Source: Cristatella mucedo (taxonomy: Eukaryota > Bryozoa > Phylactolaemata > Cristatellidae). Taken from it: a stretch of 60,000 nt of DNA. The translations under genes were made by a program, and so were the position numbers. Within the stretch, counting starts at the first letter, position 1; the number at the start of each line of letters is the position of its first letter. The stretch spans positions 2,105,001 to 2,165,000 of the forward strand of contig WPIO01000066.1 of the NCBI GenBank assembly GCA_009760855.2, written 5' to 3'. Under the pieces are notes generated by a model. The model was not told where the DNA came from. It saw only the letters and a list, made by a program, of their open reading frames with translations, and ran no database searches. Shown here piece after piece: positions 1-11,822 of this stretch.

Positions 1-78
1 TAAAGGATCGCTCCCATGTAGGATTGACCCACGACATCGGGATTGAGGTCGTGAACAGCAACCGCCTTACCTCCGAAA
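1..78 (-). mobile_element. SINE-2 fragment (tRNA-derived)
   Basis: Read on the minus strand, this matches the head of SINE-2 copies near 58.6 kb and 35.2 kb. It has the 'gaggtcgtgaacagcaaccgcctta' region in degraded form and a B-box-like GGGTCAATCC. It is cut by the window edge and runs into a LINE-A piece on the right. Confidence 0.5.
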
Positions 79-312
79 AACTTGAGGCTTGTATGAGGCA
101 TAGGTAAGCAATTAGATTCCAAAAAGTGCATGGTGTACTGCTTAGCCTGGTAGAATCGTAGATATCACAGGCTGGAGAAGAAGAATTAAGGAAGGGACCT
201 AAAATGAGAGTCCGACTATTGACATTTGTGTCTTGCTTGAATGGGAGCAAGTGGAGATCGGTGAAAAGTTGTGCGATGTTGCAACTGCAACTCTCATGAC
301 CCACAAATGTTT
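79..312 (-). mobile_element. LINE-A fragment, C-terminal coding region
   Basis: On the minus strand this aligns with the region just downstream of the LINE-A reverse transcriptase that is also seen at 4430-4640 and 29640-29880, including the 'gattcc(g/a)aaaagc' and 'ctctcatgac' blocks. Indels leave no open frame. Homology ends near 312. Confidence 0.6.
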
Positions 313-554
313 GGCAATGGCCGCCAAAAATAAAAAAATGGCTCTCGATCATAATGCTACCATCGACGCATGCAATTGTAAGAAAGTAATTAGGCGAACG
401 CCCGAAGATTACCTCACCAATGCTGCGTATTTGCATGCTTAGATAGGCATAACTGACAGCGTCGCCGACTCCTAAAGTTTGTCACACCACTAGTCGGCAA
501 GCAATGTTTGAGAAACAAAGAAAAAGTGATTGTATGAAATAGCATCTTATGCTG

Positions 555-645
555 GTCATCATAATAATAATGTAGTTTTTCTATCACCCTCAGAGAACTG
601 AATCTAGTTATAGGCACTTTACAGATTATGTAAAGCACGCAAGAT
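555..645 (-). mobile_element. Degenerate LINE-A 3' tail
   Basis: An ATAATAATAAT tract is followed by 'ctatcaccctcagagaactgaat' spacing and a 'ggcactttac' block. This is the LINE-A 3' end in reverse. It sits to the right of the fragment at 79-312 and so belongs to a separate insertion. Confidence 0.5.
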
Positions 646-2180
646 CAAAAAGTGCAGAATTTTGGCTGATAATACCGGCTACGCCACATTGAGCATCTAA
701 GCTAAACAGTACAATTCTGGGTGCTCAAAGATTTTTGTGTCTTTGAATTCTATTACATACAGAGTTTTGTCGCAAACGTTTTGTGGGATGCTGATATTTC
801 CTCTTGCGGGAAATGGCTGCCCTAATAGAACTGAACATCTCGGGAGCAAAGATTTTCAGGCATACGATAGCTTATAACAAGTTAACACTCTCGTTGCGTC
901 AAACGTATATTACGTTAAATCGCTGTATTCACGACGCGGCATTTGCCATAGATACCTTCACAGAGTGTTGCAAACATTAGAAGCTCGTCAGGTGTGTTCC
1001 TCGTGGTTCAGCTCTGACAGTATAGGAATGGTATCAACGCTCTGTTTTTTCAGATAAAATCGGATCAAATATTTGAGATCCCCTTGAGGCTGGCGAGGCA
1101 GTTTACTCGCTTGTACAGTCTACCGGGCAAATATTAATGTTAATCTTCTGACGAGAGCTGAAACTGCAGACTCCTCAGCATTCTGTCTCTGCAGATTCCC
1201 AAAATCACAATTGTACTGAGATGGGAGCAGTAAGTTTACGTGCAACTATATTACAAATTTGCATAATTATGCACAATTTTGTTCCATTTTGGCAGGTTTA
1301 ATTTCATTTGATTTCATTTTTCATTTTCAATTTCAATTTAATTTCAATTTTTTTAATTTTAATTTCATTGTCAATCGTCGTCCGCTAGCCTGCACTCGCG
1401 TGTACCTTTTGGCAAACAAAGTAAATTGTTTTCACCGTTTGAACAGCTAACCAATGAATAATTCACAAATGGCCTCCTTACTTGCAACTTACAGCTTAGA
1501 AATCAATGCTAGCCCTAAGGATAAATAGGCAAACGTTTGCATTTCAATTGCTCAGCCTGGCAAGCTATGGTAAACATGAAGACACTACTGCCACCGCTTA
1601 GTAAGACACAGGCCAGCAGCCGGCCCTGAATAAATGTTGCCTTAGCTTGTAAAGACCGCCTGCAAATAAAAGACCAAATATTACTCAAATTAATGCAAAG
1701 AAAAACCGGAAATACATTCTGTTAGGTACCCTATAAATTAAATAGCCTTAATTTTATTACTAATAAAATAGCCTTAGTTTTATTACTAGTATTTCCAAAG
1801 CTTTTCTGCGGAAGTACAGCACTTGCGACCTTGGTTGTCGTCTTTTGAGTTCCCATGTAAGCTGAAACTGGGCCCACAACTGCTAACCGTACGTATATGC
1901 TGACAGTGTGCATTTCTATCCAATAATACTACGCAAGACTTCGTTGACAATATTTTTACGCCGGATAGTCTTTCTAATGCTTTGTAAAAGCATTTATGTA
2001 ACGCCCTCAATCATAAACAATGGCGATGTCAGCTGAGGCTCGATTAAGAGCTATATGCTTTGCTGTTGACTTGGGACACTTATGAGATGGCCATGATAAG
2101 CCGTCGCTTAAGAGTACTATTACATATAATTATTTTTATTGGTTACTGATTACGTTTGGGACTAATTTTGCATCTTACCA
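646..2180. other. No gene recognised
   Basis: No supported coding region. Positions 1298-1370 form an AT-rich stretch of overlapping AATTTCA-type words. The longest frames are short and carry no recognisable motif. Confidence 0.5.
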
Positions 2181-2745
2181 GGCTGCTATATAAGACTTGC
2201 GCCTGACTGCCGTCGCGGTCTAGGAGCAACGGTCTGCCTGTCGGTGGGTACAACTGCTGAGCGTGAGCTGCTGTAAGCCTGCTAGTGAGTCAGCAAGAAG
2301 TCACCCGAGTGTATCAGCCGTAGAATACTGGCTACATCTTTGCTTTTTATTAATACGGCGCTATTTCTAACGCTGCTCGTGGAATATTGAGCGTCGTGTT
2401 TTGTCGTCGTTGTATTGCAAGCATGAGGTCATTACACGTTGAACGCGTTGTGCCGCTGCCCAAACTAGTGAAGGTTCGGCGGTGTCACAACAATGGTGTC
2501 AGAAGTGCGACTGACCTTGTATGCCGAACTCATGCTTTTGCCTTGTGCTCAGTCATTTTAAATGGCTGAAAAGTGACGGTAGCTGGCCTGTGGTGACTTG
2601 CAGCGAAATAGGAAAAGTTTCAGACGCTGGCGTGCATTAAGAGCCAACCGGAAGCTCGATATCAGGGAATGCTGCTAAGTTTGGGCATGCCGTTCAGGAA
2701 GATAAAGTGTCTGCTGTGTCGACCCAGGGTTTGACGTAGGTTAGG
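2181..2745 (+). other. Promoter-like sequence upstream of repeat R, unassigned
   Basis: CTATATAAG near 2187 resembles a TATA box and is followed by a GC-richer stretch that runs toward the R minisatellite. It could be the 5' part of a longer repeat R element, because the second R copy lacks it. A 60-codon frame at 2387-2569 matches nothing I know. Low certainty. Confidence 0.25.
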
Positions 2746-2833
2746 CATCGTCTCCAGCATCGCTTACGCCATCGTCTCCAGCATCGCCTACGTAATCGTC
2801 TCCAGCATCCCCTACGTCATCGTCTCCAGCGTC
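2746..2833 (+). repeat. 24-bp minisatellite at the head of repeat R
   Basis: About four tandem units share the core CATCGTCTCCAGC followed by a variable 'atcgcctacgt' half. Two units of the same array occur at 6186-6233 ahead of the second R copy. Confidence 0.8.
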
Positions 2834-3193
2834 ACCTAGCTAGAATAAAGCAGGATATAGACGATATTTTTGGGCTTCAGGAGGAAACGCATAGGTTTTT
2901 TGTCAACAGCGTAAATTCTCAGTAGGCAGTTATTTCCTCCAAAGCTTAGCGTGGTCGTCGCACAGGTGACAGTACTGTCCACTACGCAGATAGAAGTAAA
3001 CTTTTATTTAAAGTCCCGCAGGTCCTAGTCAAGAATTCTTTGGAGTTTCGTGGAGAAGAATTAGTCTACCTAAAAACCACAGTCTGTAACAAAAGGATGC
3101 TTTTAGAGAACTAAGCGGCAGCTACGACAATTCCTTTCCAGCAAATTTAAAGAAATTTAAGAAAGAGATTCGAGCTCTCCGGATGCTCTAAAA
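2789..3193 (+). repeat. Repeat R, copy 1
   Basis: About 405 bp that recurs at 6186-6590 in the same orientation with only scattered substitutions. It begins inside the 24-bp minisatellite and ends after CTCCGGATGCTCTAAAAA, a short A tract. No long frame and no terminal inverted repeat is visible. Class unknown; an A-tailed retroposon is one possibility. Confidence 0.8.
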
Positions 3194-3316
3194 AATGGAT
3201 ATTAATATTATTGTTATAAAGTGACTTTAGTCGTGATACAGCGAGGAATTGTTAACTTCAGCGGACGAAGTCGCAACCAGCGACCGGACGTTGACATAGC
3301 GACTTAGTTTTCACCG

Positions 3317-3341
3317 CATATAAAACCCTGAGGCCTCAGGG
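3317..3341 (+). promoter_or_regulatory. TATA-like motif beside a perfect 16-bp palindrome
   Basis: ATATAAAA is followed directly by CCCTGAGGCCTCAGGG, a perfect inverted repeat centred on GGCC. The pairing suggests a promoter or binding site, but no supported gene follows it. Function is inference only. Confidence 0.25.
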
Positions 3342-3547
3342 ACTGCATGCATTGAAGTTTGATACTCGTAGGAGGTGACCCCGGAACAGCTGCCGGACGA
3401 GTAAATGAAGAGGGAAGCTGGTTTTTGTAATGGCAGCCTCCTTAGACTGGCAAAGCATATAGCTCTCAATCGAGGCTCAGGTGAAAAACTCTTAGTTCGT
3501 AGTTAAGGGGCACAACATCTGTAAAGTGCATATATCTGTTGTATGTG

Positions 3548-3549
<2 letters not shown>

Positions 3550-3590
<41 letters not shown>

Positions 3591-3622
3591 TTATATATGA
3601 GAGAGAGTGAGAGGGAGAGAAG
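3550..3622 (+). repeat. TA/TTTATA microsatellite followed by GA-rich tract
   Basis: An uninterrupted TA run passes into TTTATA units and then GAGAGA. An open frame through it (3543-3896) is a low-complexity Tyr/Ile translation and is not considered a gene. Confidence 0.9.
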
Positions 3623-4274
3623 GATTCAGATGGTTTTCCAAGGGCAAAAGGGTAGAAGTGTAATTATTATTGAGTTGGTTATTTTTATCAAAGTTGAGGT
3701 TGCTTGCTTACAGAATAGGTATCTCAAACGGCCCTCTCGAACTGCAAAAGACTTTCATGCATACTTGTGGGTAGCTTGTAGTGTTGATTCTTTATCAAAT
3801 AAGCAGTCCCATACAGCTTATAAGAAGACGATGATGAATAGTTGGTTCAGTTTTTTGAAGGGTGTTTCTCCTGCCTCGAGCACTATTAAGGCCTGATGGC
3901 CATATCCGAATCATTCTATACTTACTATCATAGTGATAATAATTTTATAAAACACTTGAAAGAGCGCCCTAAGATCACTCAATCTCTTTCTAGGCACTTT
4001 AAATTTGCAGAAAACGAAAACGCAATTGAATGTTAAGTAATATCATGCTTCATTAACAACATGAATAACATGGCTAGGGGTGATATGCACAGGGTCTGCA
4101 TGCAAGTGTGGTTAGTAGCAGCATGCACAGTGTCAGCACTCATAAGCACATGAAGGACGAATCATGGTTCCACTAAATGCTGTCCCAAATAGGTGTGTTT
4201 TAAGTTCTTTTTAAATGTGGTCAAGACGGCATATTGTGACTCAAGCCGGGAGTGATGTCCCGGCTTTGGGAGCA

Positions 4275-4395
4275 TAATAATAATAATAATATAGCACTTG
4301 ATAAAGCGCCCTCAGAGAACTTAATCTCTTTCTAGGCGCTTTACATTTGCTGCAAAGTGATACGCAATAGAATAGTAAGTAAAATAAAATTATCA
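4275..4395 (-). mobile_element. Short LINE-A 3'-end insertion inside copy A3
   Basis: A second AATAATAAT tail with the 'cttgataaagcgccctcagag' region interrupts A3 between 'gggagcat' and 'actaaatgc', which are contiguous in other copies. CATA flanks both sides and is a possible short target-site duplication. About 120 bp of the 3' end was inserted. Confidence 0.65.
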
Positions 4396-6185
4396 TACGT
4401 ACTAAATGCAGAGTCACCAAAGTATCTGAGGTTTGAACGAGATTCAGGTTAAATGTTAGATTCCGAAAAACTGGTGGTACGATGCTTTGCCTGGTCGAGG
4501 AGTAGATCTGAGAGTTAGACTGGATCCAAAGAATGAAATGACCTCAAATTGAACGACAAAACCTTGAAGTCGATTCGTTGAAGCCAGTGCAGGACGGCGA
4601 GAAGTGGTGTAAGGTGGCAACTGCGACTCTCACGACAGACAAGCCTAGCTGCTGAGTTTTGCACCAGCTGCAAGCACCTGATTGCACATGCCCCTAGGCG
4701 AGCAAGCAGTGAGTTACAGAAGTCAAGGCTGGATGTCACAATTGCATCAATCAACTGAGATTATGCATCACTGACTACAAAATCGCGAATTTTAGCAATG
4801 TTTTGTAGCTAAAAGTAAGCAGACTTGATTCGGCAGCTGATATAGTCGTCTAACCAGAGGTCGCTTTGGAATATGAAACCTAGATTTCGAGCTGATTCAA
4901 CAGGAGATGTGCGAGCAGAGCTAATTTTTAGAGTCAGCCTTTCCTATTTCTGAGCCACACTGGGTTTAGCCACCACCAATAAGGTTGTTTTATTTTAGTT
5001 TAGCTTAAGAGAACTTCCTGCCATCCGCGCGTGGATGTCATCAATGCATGCCCAATAGAGTTGCGAGAATTCGAGGGGCTCGAAGGCTGGGTGGTATCAT
5101 AGCAAAGTTACAACTGAGTGTCATCCGCATGGAAGTGAAAGCCTAGATTGTGCTTGGCAATCGCATCACTAAGAGAGAGAGAGAATCAGCCGTGAAAAGT
5201 ACCGGACCTAGGTCGGAGCCCTGAGGTACCGTATAGTTAAGAGGTATCTCGGATGATCTTTGTCCATTCACGTCAGTACACTGGAGTCTCCCACTGAGAT
5301 AGATCCTGAACCACTGATGAGCAGTGCCAGTGATGCCCAGGCGAGATGAGAGGTTTGAAGTTTCAATATATGAGTTCAGTGTGTCCACCACGACCCGTTA
5401 TCGTGTCTTTAATAGGAATGGTAAAAGACAGACTGGGAGGTATTTGCTCAAGTTCTCTTGCTCTAGTGTCGATTTCTTGAGAAGGAGCCTGACTAAAGCT
5501 TTTTTGAAAGGTGCTGGGACATGACCTGAAGCTAATTACATATTAATGAAGTCAGTTATGCATGGCAGCAGCAGATCCATGCAATGTACTAGCACGTCAT
5601 TGGAAATGGGGTCCAAATGACTGTTTGTCTTCTTTGATGAACTTCAGGACGAGATGACTATTGACCTGCTTAAATTTGGGCATTGAGGAGCAGCCAGGAA
5701 TCGGGGGACAGCATTCTAGGGAGAATGTGTCATCGCAGGAATGGACTCCCTGATCTTGTCTATCTTCTGGACAAAGAATCGAGAGAAGCAATCGGCTATA
5801 TCATCTCAAAGAACCGTCAGGTAATGAGCTAATCCAGGAGCGGATGATGAAATGTTCGATCGTAGACATCAGCATTTTTGGATAGAGCACCCGTGATTCA
5901 TTAGTGTTTTTATAGAACGAGCTAGACTTGGCCTTTGCTAGGATCGATTGGTACGACCTACAGTATTCCTCAAATGCCTGTCAATGGACACTCTGTCCTG
6001 ATCGTATGTATGTTTTTCAAGCTTGGTCTTAGTACACCTAGCTTGTTTAATGTCTGTATAGACCATAGGCCGTCTGGACTGGGGCACACAGTGCGCTTCG
6101 TCAGAGGTGCAAACTCGTTGAGTGTGTCAGCTAGTGTCGTGTTGTAGCTATCTACCAATGGTGACTCGAATCAATGACATTGTTT

Positions 6186-6590
6186 ACGTCATCGTCTCCA
6201 GCATCGCCTACGTCATCGTCTCCAGCGTCACCTAGCTAGAATAAAGCAGGATATAGACGATATTTTTGGGCGTCAGGAGGAAACGCATAGGTTTTTTGTC
6301 AACAGCGTGAATTCTCAGTAGGCAGTTATATCCTCCAAAGCTTAGTGTGGTCGTCGGACAGGTGACAGTACTGTCCACTACGCAGATAGAAGTAAACTTT
6401 TATTTAAAGTCCCGCAGATCCCAGTCATGAATTCTTTGGAGTTTCGTGGAGAAGAATTAGTCTACCTAAAAACCACAGTCTGTAACAAAAGGATGCTTTT
6501 GGAGAACTAAGCGGCAGCTACGACAATTCCTTTCCGGAAAATTTAAAGAAATTTAAGAAGGAGATTCGAGCTCTCCGGATGCTCTAAAAA
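6186..6590 (+). repeat. Repeat R, copy 2
   Basis: Same 405-bp sequence as 2789-3193, starting with two minisatellite units and ending in CTCTAAAAA. It lies between the linker part of A3 and the end of LINE-B. The shared 3' end and variable 5' end are consistent with a 5'-truncated retroposon. Confidence 0.8.
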
Positions 6591-6692
6591 TAGGAAATAG
6601 AAAAGGAATAGGAATAGTCATCTTCTTGAAATAGGAAAGGCTGACTCTAACAAATGGTGGTTCGAAGGGAGGACTAAGCAGCAGAGGCAGAA
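6591..6692. other. Junction sequence with a small LINE-A scrap
   Basis: Positions 6635-6662 match, in + orientation, the LINE-A block 'aataggaaaggctgactct' that other copies carry on the minus strand. The rest is A/G-rich and unassigned. Confidence 0.35.
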
Positions 6693-6796
6693 CAGATTAT
6701 GTCATTGTATCTGTAACTCCAAAAAAGTCATAAAGACCATGTGGTTGTTACGCAGGAGAGTTTTGAATGGCTCACTCACAGCCGAAGCAGCTTTCG

Positions 6797-8933
6797 GTTA
6801 TGTAATGTAATGTATCTCCGTCAGTAACTCCACAAAGTCATAAAGACATGAGGGTGTACGCAGGAGAGTTTTATGTAGCTCACTCACAGCCTAAGCGGCT
6901 TTCGGTACGCATTTGGTAGCCAACAGAGTTCGTCTCACTCAACAAAGAGAAAGTGGGAAGCATAGCAGAGTTAGGAGAGCAGTTGAGGTAGTGAGTAGCA
7001 TAGAAGTAGCAGTTCAGGACCCGCTGAAAAAGATGTGCCATAGTCGGCAGTTGGAGAGTAGATTTCGTTGCGTAAGAATTGTGGAAGCGAGTTCCACAGT
7101 CTAGGACCTGCAGAGCTAAAGCTTCTGTCGCTAACTGTCTTTAAGCGGAGTAATGGGACAGCTAATTTATTGTCCACACAGGACGTGAGGGCGCGAACAG
7201 GCTGAAACTGATGCAGCAGTTCAGCTAGGTACGAAGGAGCCAAGCCGTGGCGGGCCTTGTGGGTCAGGGTAAGAACTTTGCTCTGTATCCTTTGCTCAAC
7301 CGGCAACCATTCTAGCTCTTTCAGCAAAGGTGACACGTGCTCAAACCGCTGGGACTTGAAGACCAGCCTTGCAGCCATATTCATAGTCCGCTGTAGTGGC
7401 ATAACAGCTTTCTTTGGTAGCCCTGCCAAAAGGGAATTACAATAATCATGCCGAGACAGAACTAAAGAGCTAGTTAAATTTTTTACAAGCCACTGTGGGA
7501 GACAGCTTCTAATCTTGGATAGGGATCGGATGTGATGGCTAGCTGTAGAGGCAGTCTTCTGAATGAAGCTTTTCAAATTGAGGCAGCTGTCGAACACGAC
7601 ACCTAGATTACGAGCACGTGTTGAAGGTCGCACAATAGCATCACCTATTAGAACAGTGAAGCCTTTTAATCCAGCCACACGCTTAGGGTGTCCTATGAGA
7701 AGCAGTTCGGTTTTTATCGTAATTTAATTTCAGGAAGTTTTCCGACATCCAGGATTGAAAATCGGCCAGGCAAGCATTCAGTTTCTCAGTTGCTGCAGCA
7801 GATTCCGACGGTTTAAATGACAAATACAACTGAGTATCGTCAGCATAGAAGTGACATCCTATTCCATGGGCCTTAATCACTTTTCACAAAGGTTGCGTAT
7901 AAATGGAGAACAGCAAGGGACCGAGTACAGACCCTTGAGGGACTCCACAGGTGACCCTTCTCATGTCTGAGACCTGACCCCCACACGACACGGATTGAAC
8001 ACGATCATAGAAGTAGGATTTAAACCACGCCAGTGCTTCGTCTGCCAGACCGATCGTTGTTCTCAATCGTTCAAGCAGAACTTCATGATCAATGGTGTCG
8101 AAGGCAGCAGACAGATCCAGCAGAGCTAAGGCAGTGACATTCCCGTCGTCGTTGACACGTAGAATGTCATTGTTAACACGGAGGAGAGCAGTTTCAGTAG
8201 AGTGCTGCCTCTTGAAACCTGATTGAAATGTATCTGACATTCCATTATTTTCAATATGTTCAACTAGCTGCTTAGCAACAATTTTTTCAAGAATCTTTGA
8301 TAAGAACGGAAGAAAGGAAACTGGACGATAGTTTGCTAGGACCTCTGTGTCTAATCCAGGCTTTTTAAGATTAGGTCTAACGACTGCCGATTTGAAGGAC
8401 TTGGGGATGAGCCCTTTTCCCAAAGAAGCATTACAAGTGTTAGTTATGGCAGGGCTAAGTTGGTCTGCAAGTGAAGACCACAGAGATGAAGGTATAGGGT
8501 CTTCAGGAGACGAGCTCTTTTTGCTAGACCTTATTAAGGCAGCCACATCACAGGCAGAAACATCAGAGAACCTTTTAAGAAAGGTCACATGTTGAGGAAC
8601 GGCGATTGCTTTGGTCGGAGGGGGCTTAATGGAGGCACGAATGTACACAATTTATTCATTAACGAAGGCTGAAAAATTTTCGGCTGAGCCCTTAACATCT
8701 AGGGAGTCAGACCTGACAGCATTGGCCAGTAAATGGTTTACTGTCTTATGAATCTGTTTAGTGTCCGACTGGCAGGAATTCAGTTTTCTAATGAAAAAAG
8801 AAGCCCTGGCTTTTTTAAGCTTTCGGGTGTAAACTCGAAGGAAGTCTTTAAAATTGACTAGGTCTGCCTCAGAGCCCGATTTCTTGAAACGACGTTCCAG
8901 CAACCGCTTCACATGGTGCATCTTAAGGAGTTG
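6797..8933 (-). mobile_element. LINE-B copy B1, best preserved
   Basis: This 5'-truncated non-LTR element starts in the endonuclease-RT linker (KRLLERRFKKSGSEAD) and runs to a tail ending in repeated TAATG. It lies inside B2 and is the most intact retroelement of the region, which fits it being the youngest insertion in the stack. Its reverse transcriptase is annotated separately. Confidence 0.75.
6971..8930 (-). pseudogene. LINE-B reverse transcriptase, nearly open
   Basis: The encoded protein would copy element RNA into DNA by target-primed reverse transcription. Motifs in order are NYRPVSFLPFLSKILEKIV, FQSGFKRQHSTETALL, LALLDLSAAFDTIDHEVLL (first catalytic Asp), CGVPQGSVLGPLLF, FYADDTQLYL (catalytic Asp pair), FLKLNYDK and NLGVVFDS. 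The C-terminal region contains SRHDYCNSLLAGLP and a LEWLPVEQRI block. Upstream of 8649 the linker is open to about 8930. Two main lesions are visible downstream: a TGA at 7884-7886 where B2 has a glycine codon, and a one-base insertion near 7716 in an A run. No endonuclease is present. The motif set places it in the CR1/L2 superfamily; the exact clade is uncertain. Confidence 0.8.
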
Positions 8934-9971
8934 GTAGCCAACCGACTTCCTTACTAGCAACGAAGAGAAAGTGAAAAGCATAGCAGAGTCAGGAGAGCAG
9001 TTGAGGTAGTGAATAGCATGGAAGTAGCAGCTCTGGAACGTTGAGAAAGGATCAGCCATAGTCGGCAGTAGGAGAGTAGTTGTCGTTGAGTAAAAACTGT
9101 GGAAGCAAGTTCCACAGTCTAGGACCTGCAGAGCTAAAGCATCTGTCACCAACGGTCTTTAAGCGGAGGAATGGAACAGCTAATTTATCGTCTACGTTCA
9201 CACAGGACCTGTGGGCGCGAAGAGGCTTAAACGGGTGCAGCAGTTCAGCTAGGTACGAAGGAGCCAAGCTGTGGTGGGCTTTGTGGGTCAGCATCAGAGC
9301 CTTGCTCTGTATCCGTTGATCAACCCGCATCCATCCCAGCTCTTTTAGCAAAGGAGACACATGCTCAAATCGCTGGGACTCGAAGACGAGCCTTGCAACC
9401 ATATTCATAGTCTGCTGCAGCGGCTTAGTAGCTTCAGACGGAGATACGCACAGCCCAGCCAAAATGGATATACAATAATCAAGCCGAGACCGAACTAAGG
9501 AACTAGTTCGATCTTTTACAAGCAATTGTAGGAAACAGCTCCTAATCTTGGATAGAGATCGGACGTGATGGTTAGCTGTAGAAGCAGTCTTCATAATGAA
9601 GCTTTAAAAATTGATGCAGCTGTCGAAAACGACACCTAAATTTTGAGCATGTGGTGAAGGTCGCACAACAGCCTCATCTATTAGAAGAGCAAAGCCTTTT
9701 AATCCAGCCGCACGCTTGGGGTGTCTCACGAGCAGCAGTTTGGTTTTATCATAATTTAATTTCAGGAAGTTTTCCGACATCCAGGATTGAATATCGGTAA
9801 GGCAAGCATTCAGTTTCTCAGTAGCCGTAGCAGATTCCGACGGTTTGAATGACAAATACAACTGATTATCATCATTATAGACGTGATATCGTATTCCATG
9901 GACCCTTATCTCTTTTCCTAGAGGTTGTGTATAAATGGAGAATAGCGAGGGACTCAGTACTGACCATATAT

Positions 9972-10383
9972 TCTGGCACGGACAGCATCGATGTCAAGGA
10001 TCTTTATGTTTCACGATTCACATGCGCTTTTACAGGAGGACGCAGGCACACAATGTAGAGTGAATGAGATCTGCATGTTGTCGGAGAAGCAGGATTTGGT
10101 AATAATTGGTGACGACAATGTGCAGTTGTATGAGAAAATCTAGTCAAGTGTGTCACCCTTGATGTTAGAAGGACCGTGCACACGAGCCACAAGAAACAAT
10201 GAGTGAGTCAATGCACGAAATTCAGTGCTGGAGGCGTCGGTGAAGTTGTCAAAGTAAACGTTGAAATCACCCATTACGAGTAAGAATCAGTTTCTTGTGA
10301 CCGGAATCGAAATGAAATCGGAAAGTTCTGAGACAAAGTCGGTTTGGTACCCTGCGGGTAATCGACTACTGCCACTATCGGTA
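9972..10383 (-). pseudogene. LINE-A endonuclease, C-terminal part (copy A3)
   Basis: The minus strand matches reference 40725-41133, including the region of the GDFN motif and the domain end. Substitutions and stops break the frame. This is the continuation of the endonuclease at 11823-12360, displaced by insertion of A4. Confidence 0.65.
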
Positions 10384-11820
10384 ATAATAGGAATTATAAT
10401 AATAGTGCACTTGATAAAGCGCCCTCAGAGAATTCAATCTTTTTCTACGCGAGTTACGTTTGCTGTATAGGGAAAAGCGATTGCATTGTGAGTAATATCA
10501 TACTTGATACACAACGTGAATAACATGATTAGGGGTGACATGCACAGGGTCTGCATGCAAATGTGATTAGTGGCAGAGGGCACAGTGTAAGCACGCATAG
10601 GTACACGAAGGATAAATCACAGGGACCCAATAAATGCTGCCCTTAATAGTTGTGTTTTTAAGTTCTTTTAAAGTTGGTCAAGTCAGGTGATGTTGTGACG
10701 CAAAATGGGAGTGAGTTATAATCTTTGGGAGCGTACCAACTAAATGTACGGTCTCCAAAGGATTTGAGGTTTTTTACGAGGTATTGGTGAACTGTTGGAT
10801 TCCAAAAAGCAGGTGGTACAATGCGAGGCCTGGTTGGCGAGTAGATCTGAGAGATAGGCTGGAGCCAAAGAATGAAGTGACCTACAAGTGAGCAAAAAAC
10901 CTTGAATTCGATGAGCTGCTTGGCTGGTAGCCATTTCAGGTCGGCGAGAAGTGGTGTGATGTGGCCACTGCGAAGCTCATGGCAGACCAGTCTACCTGCA
11001 GAAATTTGCTCCAGCTGTAACCGCCTGATTGCAAATACTGGTAGGTCGGTAAGCAGTGATTTACAGAAGACAAGATGGGATGTCATAAAAGGGATGGAAC
11101 AACATAGAAGTGGTAACTCATGTAAACTAGCTCAAATTTTAGCAATGCTATGTAGTCGGAAGTAGGCAGACTTGATTGTGGAGCTGATGTGGTCGTGCGA
11201 CCAGAGGTTACTTTGGCACATGGCACCTAGATTTCGAGCTGATTCAACCGGAGATATGCTGGCAGGGCCGATTTTTAGAGTAAGCCTTTTTAATTTCTGA
11301 ATCACACTGGGTTTGCCCATAACTAGTAATTTAGTTTTATCATCGCTTGGTAAAAGAAAATTTACTGCCATTCAAGTGAGGATTTCATCAATACATGCAG
11401 CAAGTGAGTTGACAGAATTAGAGGTGCTATAATGCTCAGAGGGATCAGAGCAAAGGTACAACTGAGTGTCATCCACATAGAAGTGAAAGCCTAGATTGTG
11501 CTTGGCAATCACATTATCAATTGTGAGAGTAAAAACCGTGAAAGGAACCGGACCTAGCACGGAGCCCTGAGGTACTCCATATTTCAGAGGTACCTCAGAT
11601 GATCTTTGTCCATTCAAGTCAATACTCTGGAGTTTCCCACTGAGATAGGACCTGAACTATTGCAGAGCAGTGCCAGTGATGCCCAGGCGAGATGAGAGGC
11701 GCTCTAGAAGAACTTTGTGATCGATAGTATCAAAAGCTGCCGAAAGATCGAGAAATACAAGCAGAGACACATATCTCTGCATTGCTAAGTAGGTCGTTGT
11801 ACACCCTAAGCAATGCTGAT
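10384..11820 (-). mobile_element. LINE-A copy A4, 5'-truncated, nested in A3
   Basis: It runs from an AATAATAG tail through the C-terminal region and RT palm to a 5' truncation in the RT fingers. Visible motifs are YGVPQGSVLGPV and FHFYVDDTQLYL, so the second position of the catalytic box is Val instead of the Ala of LINE-B. Several stops and shifts break it. Both flanks are endonuclease sequence of the same older LINE-A. Confidence 0.7.
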
Positions 11821-11822
11821 TG

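Larger units (their letters stand above)
6693..9970 (-). mobile_element. LINE-B copy B2, interrupted by B1
   Basis: B2 covers 9970-8934 (second half of the reverse transcriptase and C-terminal region) and resumes at 6796-6693 with its 3' tail. The two pieces join at the same point of the consensus, after 'gttggctacc' and before 'ccgaaagc'. This explains why two 3' tails lie side by side at 6693-6905. B2 is 5'-truncated at 9970, where it meets the endonuclease segment of A3. Two open stretches (9604-9861 and 9052-9594) show [14 protein letters not shown] and NLGVVFDS, with an in-frame stop between them. Confidence 0.65.

Noticed and set aside
3543-3896. 117-codon open frame
   Set aside because: Its first third is translated TA and GA microsatellite, and the rest has no motif or splice evidence.
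8347-8595. 82-codon plus-strand frame and similar frames over LINEs
   Set aside because: Antisense to LINE-B RT. Such frames recur wherever the LINE coding sequence is conserved.
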